Numbered from the stretch's first letter, positions 7,754 to 16,186 are shown. The stretch: 28,585 nucleotides of DNA from Chloroflexota bacterium (GCA_005882715.1 VBEI01000097.1:1-28585), one strand, 5' to 3'. The notes: a model not told the origin generated them from the sequence alone. Numbers and translations: made by a program.

Positions 7754-8281
7754 ATGGCTCTTGGCAGACGAACCGAGAAAGTAGAAGACGAACGGGGACG
7801 CCACGCGACGGCAGTCCCGGAACGCGGGTATGTTCACGAGCCCACCACCCATGCTGCTCGCAATGAAGTAGACGCCGAGGAACAAGTCACTACGGCCACG
7901 CCGAGTGCCTCGAGCCTTGCACGCGGCTGGATCGGTGTGTTCGCCGCGTGGATCGGGATCTCCCTGGCCGTTGTCGAGGTCATTCTTGGCTTCCGCCTGG
8001 GCTTTCTGCTCGCAGGGGCCAACCCGAGCAACGGCTTTGTTGATTTCATCTATGACATCAGCGATCCACTTGCCGAGCCATTCCAGGGCATCGTTTCTAA
8101 CAGAGGCGTTGATGGCGGCACCTTTGAGCCGGCATCGATCATCGCGATGCTCGTATATCTCGTGGCGGGCGCCTTGCTGATCGCCCTCATATTGGCCATG
8201 AGGAGCGGGTTGGCTCCTCATGGCGACAGGGTCGTTTCCAGCCGCACCCGACACCGTGAACGTGTCGCCCACGAGGACTAG
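7754..8281 (+). CDS. YggT-family-like membrane protein
   Basis: About 55 polar N-terminal residues are followed by two hydrophobic helices (GWIGVFAAWIGISLAVVEVI and IIAMLVYLVAGALLIALILA). Between them lies a loop, GFVDFIYDISDPLAEPFQGI, closely resembling the segment of YggT proteins before their second helix (typically D..DP+..P). The family is linked to cell-envelope or osmotic functions but has no defined biochemical role. AAGGAG stands about eight bases before the ATG, a good ribosome site. The 3' end is close to the sigma factor gene (start 8322), suggesting one transcript. Confidence 0.7.
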   Translation: MALGRRTEKVEDERGRHATAVPERGYVHEPTTHAARNEVDAEEQVTTATPSASSLARGWIGVFAAWIGISLAVVEVILGFRLGFLLAGANPSNGFVDFIYDISDPLAEPFQGIVSNRGVDGGTFEPASIIAMLVYLVAGALLIALILAMRSGLAPHGDRVVSSRTRHRERVAHED

Positions 8282-8321
8282 ACTCAGACACGCGTATACC
8301 CAGGCTGCACGGAGGCCGAAC

Positions 8322-8936
8322 TTGACAGGGATGGCAAGTCTGCTCGCGTGTGTCCCCGAGGAAGAACTAGTCAGGCGGGCCAAGATGTTGGATGAGGCCG
8401 CTCTGTCCTCGATCTTCGATGCCTACTATCCTCGCGTCTACAACTACAGCCTGCTCCAACTCCGGGATGCCCAAGCGGCCGAGGATCTGGCCTCCGATGT
8501 GATACTGCGCGTCCTTGAGTCGATAACGCGATATCACCCTCGCGGAGTCCCCTTATCTGCCTGGGTATTCCGGATAGCACGCAATAGGCTGATAGACGTC
8601 AGGCGGCGACATGCCAGGAGGCGTGAGGTAGGGCTGGTAGACGACGCCATCGCCCTTGCTGGCCCACCTCACGCAGCGGTGGAGCGCGCTCTGAACTACA
8701 GGGCGATTTCCGCCGCGCTATCGCACTTAACAGAGGTACAAGAGCAGGTAATCGTACTGCGGTTTATGAAAGACCTTGATGTTGCAACGGTGGCGCGGAT
8801 ACTCGGCCGTAGCCAGAGTGCCGTCAAGTCCCTTCAGTTCAGGGCCCTGGCTTCCTTGCGAAGGATGCTTGACAGTAACAGCCACAGAGAAACGATAGCA
8901 AGCGGCGCAAACGGTTCCGCGGTCGCCGTCTCTTAA
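8322..8936 (+). CDS. RNA polymerase sigma-70 family (ECF-type) sigma factor
   Basis: The protein of about 204 residues has region 2 (YYPRVYNYSLLQLRDAQAAE through FRIARNRLIDVRRR) and region 4 (LSHLTEVQEQVIVLRFMKDL, then ARILGRSQSAVKSLQFRALA), and no regions 1 or 3, as in ECF sigma factors. It directs RNA polymerase to a set of promoters not identifiable here. I choose TTG at 8322 because GGAGG (8311-8315) ends six bases before it; ATG at 8331 is the alternative. The frame is open back to 8220 but would overlap the YggT gene. No anti-sigma gene is adjacent, so control may be transcriptional or by an unlinked partner. Its stop overlaps the convergent regulator gene in TTAA. Confidence 0.88.
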   Translation: MTGMASLLACVPEEELVRRAKMLDEAALSSIFDAYYPRVYNYSLLQLRDAQAAEDLASDVILRVLESITRYHPRGVPLSAWVFRIARNRLIDVRRRHARRREVGLVDDAIALAGPPHAAVERALNYRAISAALSHLTEVQEQVIVLRFMKDLDVATVARILGRSQSAVKSLQFRALASLRRMLDSNSHRETIASGANGSAVAVS

Positions 8937-9658
8937 GCGGGACCAGTCGCCGACCCGGCGGCACTCACTGCATCGCCCTCGAGCAGGTAACCGATCCCCT
9001 GCCGCGTTTTGATAATCATGGGGTCAGCCGGGTCCGGCTCCAGCTTGTGGCGCAGCCTCGAGACCCAGACGCGAAGGTACTGTACATCGTCACGGTATTC
9101 CGGGCCCCAGACCTTGCTCAGCAGTTCCGCGTTCATCATTACTTTGCCGGCATTCGCCGCCAAGTGCTGAAGCAGAAGCCATTCCGTACGAGTCAGCGAA
9201 ATCTGGTCACCGTTGCGAGTTACGAGTCGGCGGTCAAGGTCTATTTCAACATCGCCCGCCCGTACCATCCGTTCCGTGCTGCCCGCTCCCACACTCCGCC
9301 GCAAGACGGCGCGAATGCGGGCGCCCAGCTCATCGGGACTGAACGGCTTGACAATGTAATCGTCCGCGCCCAGCTCCAGCCCTCGTACCTTGTCGCTGTC
9401 CGTATCCTTCGCTGTCACGAGGATGATCGGCGCGCTCGATTGTTCGCGCAGTTTCCGCATCACTTCCAGGCCCGTCATTTCCGGCATGACGATATCCAGA
9501 AGAACGATGTCCGGGCGCTGTTCTTCCGCCGTGCGCAAGGCTTCCTCTCCATCGCCGGCGGTAACCACGCGAAACCCTTGCTGCGAAAGCTCGAGTTTGA
9601 TGAGGCGTAAAATCCCCGCCTCATCGTCCACAGCGAGAACCAGTGGTTCAGATGTCAC
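8933..9658 (-). CDS. OmpR/PhoB-family response regulator
   Basis: The 241-residue protein has a receiver domain and a winged-helix DNA-binding domain. Receiver residues are intact: D11-D12, phospho-acceptor D55 in IVLLDIVMPE, T82 and K104 in YIVKPF. Residues about 130-228 show the winged-helix pattern (LTRTEWLLLQHLAAN, VSRLRHKLEPD, TRQGIGYLL). The GTG start at 9658 lies just downstream of AAGGAGGT, which is formed by the last codons of the kinase gene upstream, so the two are translated from one message. It is the cognate output of that kinase by position. Target genes are unknown. The C-terminus converges with the sigma factor gene. Confidence 0.93.
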   Translation of the reverse strand: MTSEPLVLAVDDEAGILRLIKLELSQQGFRVVTAGDGEEALRTAEEQRPDIVLLDIVMPEMTGLEVMRKLREQSSAPIILVTAKDTDSDKVRGLELGADDYIVKPFSPDELGARIRAVLRRSVGAGSTERMVRAGDVEIDLDRRLVTRNGDQISLTRTEWLLLQHLAANAGKVMMNAELLSKVWGPEYRDDVQYLRVWVSRLRHKLEPDPADPMIIKTRQGIGYLLEGDAVSAAGSATGPA

Positions 9659-9659
9659 G

Positions 9660-12600
9660 TTAGACCTCCTTATAGACAGGCAGCGTGATCCCCGCCGCCA
9701 GGCCTCCGCCTTCCCGCGGTCGCGCCCACACGCGGCCTGCCTGCGCCTCCATCAGGCGCTTGCACACTGTCAGACCCAGACCGATACCTGCGGCCTGGCT
9801 CGAGGTGCGGTCAGAGCGATAGAAGCGTTCGAAGATTGCTTCGGTCTCCTCCTGGGCGATACCGGGCCCACGATCCAGTATAACGATTTCCGCTTCGTCG
9901 CCCCGCATGGAGGCCTCGATCTCGATCGGACTATCGGGAGGACTGTACTTGTCCGCATTGGTGAGAAGATTACGGAGAACGTGCTCCAAGTAATGCGGCT
10001 CTGCTGCGACCGGCTGCATCCGCTCATCGATTTTCAGCTCAAGCGACCGCGCCGGGCGCCTCTGCTTGAACGATGACGCCAGCTTGCCGATTACACGCTG
10101 CGCGAGGACCGGCTCCGTAGCAACCTGCTGGCCAAGCTCCAGGCGCGAAAGGACGAGCAGGTTCTCTACCATCCGGAACAGACGCTCGGATTCTTGCTCG
10201 ATATCCTCAAGAAGGCGCGCCTTGCTCTCTTCATCCAGCCGCGCACCTCGAGAGCGGAGCACACGAGTGCCGCCATAGACAGCGGTAATGGGCGTGCGCA
10301 GCTCATGTGACATCACTCCCAGGAACTCGTCCTTCGCCTCCAGAGCCACCCGCAGCGCATCCTGGACCCGTTGAGCCTCGTCATACATCCGCGCGTTGTC
10401 CAGCGCCAGCGCCGCGCGCCTGGCCAGCTCTTCGGCCAGTGACAGATCGTCGTGGCCGTATCGTCTCTTCTCAGTGGACGTCGCGAAACTCATCGCGCCG
10501 AAGAGACGGCCACGCGCGATCAGCGGCACCACCATGTAGGATTTGAAGTCCAGCCGGCGCAGTATCTCTCGATGCGCGTCATCACGCACGAAATTAGCGA
10601 GGTCTGGGTCTTCGATCTCCTGCACAAGGACTGCGGTCTGACTGTTCATCATCTCGATGATCGGGTGACGTTCGCCAGGCGTCGGGGGGTAGCGCGTATG
10701 GAGTTCTCGGACGAGCTCCTCCTTCGCCGGATCGACATGCGTAACGGCGGAACGTGGTTCGACTCCATCGGCTGGAAAGATATGCACCGAGCAGCAATCA
10801 GCTAGCCATGGCACCGCGAGCCCGGCGACCCGCGATAAAGTAGTCTCGAGATCGAGCGAAGATGATAGCACCGCATTCGCTTCGGCGAGGAACCAGAGAC
10901 GCTGCTGGGCGCTTTCAGCGGCGGCCCGCGCCGTCTGCTCGGCCTCGTAGAGGCTCGCGTTTTCAATAGCGAGGGCCGCGCGCCGGGCGAGCTCCTCCGC
11001 TAGGGCGAGGTCTGCCTGTCCGTACCGACGTCCGGATTCGGCGGAGACGATCGTCATTGCGCCCAAAGATCGCGAGCCTGCTGTGAGGGGCACCACCATG
11101 GCCGATCGCACGCCGAGCGCTCGCAGCGCTTTCAAATGCTTCTCGTCCCGGGCCGAGGACTTGAGAGCCGCATCTGAGACGTTATTTATCAGTTCTGAGC
11201 GCCTCGACGCCGTGACTCGTAGTACCGGGTGGCCGCTCTTTGGGTCGGGCGTGTAGCTGGGCTCGCTTTTAAGGAACGGCTTCTCTTTGGCGGGGTCAGC
11301 GTGGGCGAGCGCCACCCGTCTCACCAGTCCGTCTTCAACCATATCGATAGAGCAGAGGTCCCCTAGACCCGTCACGACAAGGCGCGCCAGGTTGTCCAGC
11401 GTCTTTTCGTACTCGAGCGAGGACGTAAGGATCGCGCTGGCCTCCGCGACGAAGGAGAGGTGCCTCTGTGCTGCTTCCGCCTCTTGCTCTGCGCGCTTGC
11501 GGGCGGTGATGTCCTGTACTACACCGATGCGATAGGCGGGTTTCCCCGCCGCGTCGCGCACCAGGGACACGTTGAGCTCGATCCAGATTGTGGACCGGTT
11601 CTTGTGGACGTACCGCTTCTCGAGTTGGTAGGTTTCGATCTCGCCGGCCTTGAGACGGGCGAACAGGTCAGCATCCGGTTTTACATCATCGGGATAAGTA
11701 ATGTCCTGAAAGCGGTACGTGAGCAGTTCTTCGCGGGAATAGCCGGTGATCTCACAAAACCGGTCGTTTACGGCGAGAAAGCGACCGCTCATGTCGATTT
11801 CGGAGATCCCGACCGCCGCCAGGTTGTACGTGGCATTCAGGCGATTCCCCATCTCCACCAGCTCGAGCTCGGTTCGCTTGCGCGCAGTAACATCCTCCAC
11901 GATCCCGTCGTATCTAGCGATGTTCCCGGCCGCATCCCCGATGGCGCGGGCGCTGAGTGAAAGCCAGATTATGCTACCGTCTTGCCGGTAAGCCTGAGCT
12001 TCGAAGTTACGGACAGCGCCCGCCTCCCGCAGTATTCGCGAGAATTCTTCGCGCCGCAGCGGGTCAACGTGGACCTGTTGCGCAATATCGGTCACGGACT
12101 CGATCAGCTTTTTGGACGATGCGAACCCTAAGATCCGCGCCAACGCGTCATTCGCCGCAAGGAAGCGCCCGTCTGGCGAAGTCTGGAAGACCCCGAAGAC
12201 GGCGTTCTCAAAGAGACTCCGATACTGCCGCAGCTCCTGTTCAACGCGCTTGCGCTCTACAAACTGGCCAATCTGGCTGCCCAGGTTGTCGAACATACTG
12301 AGGATGTCGGGATCTGGCTCACGAACCCTCTGGCTGAAGAACTCGCCGACGCCGATCGTTTGCCCGCCAAGACTGATGGGAAAGCCGAAGGCACCGTGAA
12401 ACCCTTCCTCGGCTGCCGCCGGGGCGCGCGGGAAATTATCGTCTGCTACAACGTCCGGGACCCAGAGCGGTTCGCCGCTCTGCCAGACTCTACCGGGCAG
12501 ACCGATGCCTCTGGGGAAGGCCACCTCACGACTTAACCCCTCGAACTTGGAGGTCGCCCGACTGGAACGCCACACCTCTTCACAAACGAGCAGGTCCAGC

Positions 12601-12842
12601 TCCTCGTCGACCGTCCAGACCGCCCCCAGCTGCCAATCAAGCGTCTCGCAGACGGCCTGAAGAATCCGCGGTGCCGCCTCAGTCAACGTGTCGCAGTCCG
12701 CCAGCACCTTGGTTACGGCGTACTGAGTCAGCAAGCGCAGTTCGGCGGAGACAGCGGAGCCGGACGAAGCGGAATGCGAAACGTCAGCTTGGGAATGCCG
12801 GTTCACACTGAGCCCAAAAGAAGACTCGGACGGCGTTGTCAC
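9660..12842 (-). CDS. Multi-sensor histidine kinase (GAF-PAS-PAS-GAF-GAF-HisKA-HATPase)
   Basis: This 1060-residue kinase has no evident membrane helix and is probably cytosolic. Approximate domain order: GAF 35-195, PAS/PAC 205-325, PAS/PAC 330-450, GAF 465-635, GAF 650-820, HisKA with phospho-acceptor H846 in VMSHELRTPITAVYGG, and HATPase with N box (NLLTNADKYS), D box (DRGPGI) and G box (GIGLGLTV). The two PAS segments carry WLSLSARAIGD and WIELNVSLVRD, usual for PAS-PAC. The two later GAF domains are similar to each other (both contain DLALAEELARRAALA or a close variant), which implies an internal duplication. Ligands are unknown. GTG at 12842 is the start. The regulator gene follows after one base. 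Confidence 0.93.
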   Translation of the reverse strand: MTTPSESSFGLSVNRHSQADVSHSASSGSAVSAELRLLTQYAVTKVLADCDTLTEAAPRILQAVCETLDWQLGAVWTVDEELDLLVCEEVWRSSRATSKFEGLSREVAFPRGIGLPGRVWQSGEPLWVPDVVADDNFPRAPAAAEEGFHGAFGFPISLGGQTIGVGEFFSQRVREPDPDILSMFDNLGSQIGQFVERKRVEQELRQYRSLFENAVFGVFQTSPDGRFLAANDALARILGFASSKKLIESVTDIAQQVHVDPLRREEFSRILREAGAVRNFEAQAYRQDGSIIWLSLSARAIGDAAGNIARYDGIVEDVTARKRTELELVEMGNRLNATYNLAAVGISEIDMSGRFLAVNDRFCEITGYSREELLTYRFQDITYPDDVKPDADLFARLKAGEIETYQLEKRYVHKNRSTIWIELNVSLVRDAAGKPAYRIGVVQDITARKRAEQEAEAAQRHLSFVAEASAILTSSLEYEKTLDNLARLVVTGLGDLCSIDMVEDGLVRRVALAHADPAKEKPFLKSEPSYTPDPKSGHPVLRVTASRRSELINNVSDAALKSSARDEKHLKALRALGVRSAMVVPLTAGSRSLGAMTIVSAESGRRYGQADLALAEELARRAALAIENASLYEAEQTARAAAESAQQRLWFLAEANAVLSSSLDLETTLSRVAGLAVPWLADCCSVHIFPADGVEPRSAVTHVDPAKEELVRELHTRYPPTPGERHPIIEMMNSQTAVLVQEIEDPDLANFVRDDAHREILRRLDFKSYMVVPLIARGRLFGAMSFATSTEKRRYGHDDLSLAEELARRAALALDNARMYDEAQRVQDALRVALEAKDEFLGVMSHELRTPITAVYGGTRVLRSRGARLDEESKARLLEDIEQESERLFRMVENLLVLSRLELGQQVATEPVLAQRVIGKLASSFKQRRPARSLELKIDERMQPVAAEPHYLEHVLRNLLTNADKYSPPDSPIEIEASMRGDEAEIVILDRGPGIAQEETEAIFERFYRSDRTSSQAAGIGLGLTVCKRLMEAQAGRVWARPREGGGLAAGITLPVYKEV

Positions 12843-13106
12843 AGAAGTCTGCGGCTATCGGTCGCGTAGGCACACAACATTTAGACCCAAAACGATCGCG
12901 GGAAATCTGAGTCTTGCCCCGGTGGATCTACGCTGCTGTGACCGCACCTCCTGCATTTCGCCAATGTGAAGAAAGCTTACAACCTGGAGCGTCAGTAGTC
13001 GCTGTATCAGCCGAATGCAGAAGTCATTGATACGGATTTGAAACTCCTTACCCGTCTCGCCTTGAGCCCTTGCATTTGACTGTCGCGTTAAGCTCTTGTG
13101 GGGTGA

Positions 13107-13484
13107 ATGGGTATGTCTTTAGAGGATAATGGCAACTTGGCTACCTGCTTGGTGATTGACGACGAGCCGGCGATACTCCGGCTCGTTGCCGTAGTACTCG
13201 AGGATCTCGGCTGCGAAGCGCTGACGGCGCGCGACGCGGAATCGGGGCTCCAGGTGATCGAGAAGCAGGATCCCGATTTCGTGATCAGCGATGTTAAGCT
13301 ACCGGGAATGGACGGCCTGGAGCTCGCACGGCGCATCAAATCCGAGCGAAAGCAGAAGCCGGTCCTGCTAATGAGCGCCTTCGGGGAGCCGCGAAATCAC
13401 CTGGGCGACGGCTTTCTCGCGAAGCCCTTCGACATCGACGGCCTCGTAGAATTCGTCAGTCCGTATCTCGACGCGCACGACTAG
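13107..13484 (+). CDS. Single-domain response regulator (CheY-like receiver)
   Basis: The 125-residue protein is a receiver without an output domain: acidic pair D18-D19, phospho-acceptor D62 in FVISDVKLPGMDG, S90 in place of the usual Thr/Ser (LLMSAF), and K106 in LAKPFD. Such proteins act by protein contact or in phosphorelays. It is transcribed away from the large kinase 264 bases to the left, so it may serve that kinase or another one. ATG 13107 is used here; ATG 13113 is an alternative. The 264-base divergent gap holds no gene that I can recognise. Confidence 0.88.
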   Translation: MGMSLEDNGNLATCLVIDDEPAILRLVAVVLEDLGCEALTARDAESGLQVIEKQDPDFVISDVKLPGMDGLELARRIKSERKQKPVLLMSAFGEPRNHLGDGFLAKPFDIDGLVEFVSPYLDAHD

Positions 13485-13589
13485 GGTCTCCGTCCTTCTG
13501 CTCGACTTACCCAGGTACCAGGGTAGCCAGGCAAAGGGAACTGTATTGTCTTTCCAGGCTCTGTAAGGCTCGGCTGCTCTCGCGTCGGC

Positions 13590-13785
13590 CGCGGCATGAA
13601 TAGCACGTAAGACGTCGCGTGAGTACGATCGGACGAAGCCTTCTTGGTCCGGCCCCACCTGATGCACATACGTGGTCGAAGCCAGCGTCGATGAACTTCC
13701 GAATCGCATCTAGGTACCGCTGTGGCTCGGGTCCGCAAAACTATCTCATCCGCCACATGCTCCTCCGCCTCGATACAGACGCACC
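13590..13785 (-). pseudogene. Remnant of an F420-type luciferase-like oxidoreductase (C-terminal end)
   Basis: Reading the minus strand in three successive frames recovers one family-like sequence: EAEEHVADEIV, then CGPEPQRYLDAIRKFIDAG followed by FDHVC, then VHQVGPDQEGFVRSYSRDVL. This is the C-terminal signature of the F420-dependent glucose-6-phosphate-dehydrogenase-like group of LLM flavin/F420 enzymes. The first frame break is one extra base at an AAAA run (13738-13741). The second lies at about 13668-13671, where two bases seem to be missing. The N-terminal ~270 residues are absent and no stop is preserved at the expected end, so this is a decayed copy. An intact LLM gene begins 365 bases away on the other strand. 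Confidence 0.65.
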
Positions 13786-14091
13786 GTCGATCGGCGCTTC
13801 GATAGCGTCCCTCTGAGCCCCCTTGCGTAGAGGACGGGAAACCAGATTGCCCTGTGAACCGCCAACATCTATTCGCTTGCCAGACTCATTCCGTATCAGG
13901 CTCCCTTTCAACAGATGGAGCATCTCAAGCGTAGGCGAGCCAAATCGCTGTCGGCGTAAGACGCCAGCGGGCCTGCTTGCAACGCGTTGGAGGAGGCGAT
14001 TTGTAACACGGACTTCTGAGCCTACTATCCGCCGGCTGCCGGCCGATCCACCGTTGACCCTCCATTCCCTTCGTATCTAATATTCGTCCGT
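13786..14091. other. Intergenic stretch without a recognisable gene
   Basis: Short open frames exist on both strands but none has a ribosome site or recognisable motif. A hairpin with arms GGCGT/ACGCC around AAG lies at about 13954-13966. The stretch probably holds more of the decayed oxidoreductase region plus the promoter listed separately. Confidence 0.4.
14054..14081 (+). promoter_or_regulatory. Possible promoter for the LLM oxidoreductase gene
   Basis: TTGACC (14054-14059) is followed after 16 bases by TCTAAT (14076-14081). The predicted start near 14088 lies just before a short ORF (14092-14154) that overlaps the oxidoreductase start. Confidence 0.4.
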
Positions 14092-14154
14092 ATGAGCGTG
14101 CGCGAAGCAAACAAATACATCACTCGTGGGCCACGACGGGAGATCACCCACTGA
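14092..14154 (+). CDS. Possible 20-residue upstream ORF (leader peptide)
   Basis: ATG 14092 opens a frame that reads MSVREANKYITRG and seven more residues, then stops at TGA 14152-14154. The stop overlaps the proposed CTG start of the next gene as CTGA, mirroring the ATGA junctions elsewhere in the window. No homology is known to me. It may be a chance ORF, or a leader that couples translation into the downstream gene. Confidence 0.25.
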   Translation: MSVREANKYITRGPRREITH

Positions 14155-14966
14155 AAATTGGCGTCAAGCTCGGCCCGGCCAGCGAGCGCACGCTCAAGAG
14201 GGCCGCTGAGGAGGCTGAGAGGGCAGGCTTCGATTCCATCTGGCTCAGCGAGCGCGTGGCGGTGCCGCTGGACAAGCCTCACCCTTACCAGCCGCTGGTC
14301 GATCCGTGGATAGGGCTCGCCTTCGTCGCCGCAATTACGGAGCGCGTTACTCTCGGTACGAGCGTAAGTCAGATCGCCCTCAGGCCGCCCGTTCTAATGG
14401 CCCGCGAACTGGCTACACTGGACCGCCTCTCCGAGGGCAGGGTGATCGTCGGTGCGGGAGCCGGCTGGGTGGAAGAGGAGTTCACCTCGACAGGAATTCC
14501 ATTCGAGACACGTGGCGGTCGCTTGAATGAGTTCATTCGGGTTCTCCGTCATCTTTGGACGGTGCCGGAGGCGCCGTGGCGCGGCAGGTTCTTCAGTATC
14601 CCCGCCGTGGGCCTGATTGAGCCCGCAACCCCTGGCGGCCCGCCGATCTACGTCGGTGCTGCAAGCTCCGCGGGCCTTCGCCGCGCCGCGCGCTATGGCG
14701 ACGGCTTCATCGCCACGGCGCTCCCGGTCACCACGCTCGCAAACACTAGACAAAGACTGGAGGAGATGCGGTCGCGTTTCGGCCGCGACGGCGCATTTCC
14801 GTTTCTCGCACAGGTTACGCCTCCCGCAACGGTGGAAGACGCCATGGCGATGGTGAGGGACCACGCGGCCGCCGGCGTGAACGGTCTGATCCTGACCTAT
14901 CCGGGCGAGCTACCGGACGCGTTCCTAGAAGGCCGGGACGTGGTGAAAGCACTCATCGAGAGTTGA
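14151..14966 (+). CDS. LLM-class (luciferase-like) F420-dependent oxidoreductase
   Basis: This is a TIM-barrel flavin/F420 enzyme. Recognisable stretches are (M)KIGVKLGPASERTLKR, GFDSIWLSERV, AAITERVTLGTSVSQIAL, LATLDRLSEGRVIVGAG with AGWVEEEF, and a C-terminal PPIYVGAASSAGLRRAARYG. The first beta-strand is encoded upstream of the first GTG (14256), and the only start that includes it is CTG at 14151, eight bases after GGGAG (14138-14142). From CTG the protein has 271 residues, near the usual 280-340. F420 rather than FMN as cofactor is family-based inference. The substrate is unknown. An acyl-CoA dehydrogenase gene follows after 37 bases, but has its own promoter-like box. Confidence 0.88.
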   Translation: MKIGVKLGPASERTLKRAAEEAERAGFDSIWLSERVAVPLDKPHPYQPLVDPWIGLAFVAAITERVTLGTSVSQIALRPPVLMARELATLDRLSEGRVIVGAGAGWVEEEFTSTGIPFETRGGRLNEFIRVLRHLWTVPEAPWRGRFFSIPAVGLIEPATPGGPPIYVGAASSAGLRRAARYGDGFIATALPVTTLANTRQRLEEMRSRFGRDGAFPFLAQVTPPATVEDAMAMVRDHAAAGVNGLILTYPGELPDAFLEGRDVVKALIES

Positions 14967-14991
14967 CGCCCGACGGTCGGACGGCGTTTGC

Positions 14992-14997
14992 TACACT
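14992..14997 (+). promoter_or_regulatory. TANNNT -10 box suggesting a leaderless start for the acyl-CoA dehydrogenase
   Basis: TACACT ends six bases before the ATG at 15004 and no purine-rich ribosome site is present. The nearest -35-like hexamer, TTGACG at 14963-14968, is 23 bases upstream, which is too far, so the -35 element is poor. Confidence 0.4.
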
Positions 14998-15003
14998 CCA
15001 GCC

Positions 15004-16152
15004 ATGCAGCTAACTGACGCCCAGCGGATGGTATATACGACAGCCAAGCGCTTCGCCGAGCGCGAAATCCGGCCCCAAGTCCGCGAGCGCGCGAGCGACG
15101 AGTGCTTTCCGGTGGATATCATGCGCAAGCTGGCAGACTCAGGGCTGCTCGGAGGCCCGTTTCCTGAGCAGTACGGCGGCGGCGGCATCGATAACGTATC
15201 TTACGTCCTCATCTGCGAAGCGATCGGCGGCGCGAGCCCATCGGTGTTTACCGCCGCCCTCACGGTGCAGCTCTCCCTTGTCGGTACAGCAATCTACACC
15301 TTCGGTACGGAGGGACAGCGGAAGGATTACCTTCCAGAGTTACTCTCGGCTCGCCGCATTGGAGCCTTCGCGTTGTCTGAGCCCAACGTTGGTTCGGACC
15401 CGGCGGCCATCGAACTGACCGCGCAGTGTGACCGCGACGACTGGGTGCTTAACGGGAGCAAGTTCTGGATTTCGAACGGGTCTATCGCCGACGTTATCGT
15501 AGTCTTCGCGCAGACGGAACCCGGAGCACGCCACAAAGGAATGGCCGCATTTCTCGTCGATGGCGACTCGCCCGGCTTGGAACGTCAGGTGATCACCGAG
15601 AAGCTGGGGCTGCTTGCCTCCAACACAGCGGCTCTTTTCTTCGATTCGGTGCGTGTCAGCGGCGATCGCCTCCTCGGCAAGGCGGGGGACGGCTTCAGGA
15701 TCGCGCAGGCGTCCCTCGAGGGCGGCCGAACGTCCACGGCCGCCTGCGCCGTCGGCATAATTCAGGCCTGCCTGGACGCCTGCATCGCCTACGCCAGCCA
15801 GCGCAAGCAGTGGGGCAAGGCAATCGGCCGTCACCAGTTGATTCAGGAGATGGTTGCGGATATCGCGACAGACTGCGAGGCGGCTCGTCTCTTGACGGTC
15901 GAGGCTGCCCGTGTACGGGACGGCGGAGAGCCGGCCACGAAGAATGTGGTGATGGCGAAGCAATTCGCGACGGAAGCGGCCGTGCGGGCAGCGCGTTCCG
16001 CCATCGCGCTACACGGCGGCGTCGGCTACCTCGGCGAATATCCGATAGAGGCGCTCTTACGCGACGCGATAGGCCTGAGTCTCTACGAGGGCACAACCCA
16101 GATCCAAAAGCTGATCCTCGGCCGGGAGCTGCTGGGGATGCCCGCTTTCTGA
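15004..16152 (+). CDS. Acyl-CoA dehydrogenase
   Basis: The enzyme is an FAD-dependent acyl-CoA dehydrogenase of 382 residues, the standard single-domain length. Family signatures are FALSEPNVGSDPAAIEL, WVLNGSKFWISNG, the helical FAD-binding YASQRKQWGKAIGRHQL, and the C-terminal LYEGTTQIQKLILGRELLG. E362 in YEGT is at the position of the catalytic base of medium- and short-chain enzymes. It oxidises an acyl-CoA to the 2-enoyl-CoA and passes electrons to ETF; chain length or branched substrate cannot be read from sequence. No other beta-oxidation gene is adjacent. A strong hairpin follows immediately after the stop. Confidence 0.95.
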   Translation: MQLTDAQRMVYTTAKRFAEREIRPQVRERASDECFPVDIMRKLADSGLLGGPFPEQYGGGGIDNVSYVLICEAIGGASPSVFTAALTVQLSLVGTAIYTFGTEGQRKDYLPELLSARRIGAFALSEPNVGSDPAAIELTAQCDRDDWVLNGSKFWISNGSIADVIVVFAQTEPGARHKGMAAFLVDGDSPGLERQVITEKLGLLASNTAALFFDSVRVSGDRLLGKAGDGFRIAQASLEGGRTSTAACAVGIIQACLDACIAYASQRKQWGKAIGRHQLIQEMVADIATDCEAARLLTVEAARVRDGGEPATKNVVMAKQFATEAAVRAARSAIALHGGVGYLGEYPIEALLRDAIGLSLYEGTTQIQKLILGRELLGMPAF

Positions 16153-16156
16153 ATAA

Positions 16157-16186
16157 ACAAACGAGGCGCCCCTGCGCCTCGTTTGT
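16157..16186 (+). terminator. Strong hairpin terminator after the acyl-CoA dehydrogenase
   Basis: ACAAACGAGGCGC (16157-16169) and GCGCCTCGTTTGT (16174-16186) form a perfect 13-bp stem with a CCCT loop, starting four bases after the stop codon. It is followed by C-rich rather than T-rich sequence. A second, weaker hairpin (GCCC/GGGC then TTT) lies at 16200-16217. Confidence 0.8.

Noticed and set aside
7463..8383. 306-codon open frame on the minus strand
   Set aside because: It lies antisense to the zinc-ribbon, YggT-like and sigma genes, has no recognisable motif, and its length follows from the GC-rich codon pattern of the plus strand.
9047..9610. 187-codon open frame opposite the response regulator
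   Set aside because: It is a shadow of the regulator gene with no protein-like signature.
14256..14966. GTG 14256 as the LLM start
   Set aside because: It would remove the first strand and helix of the TIM barrel, and no ribosome site precedes it.
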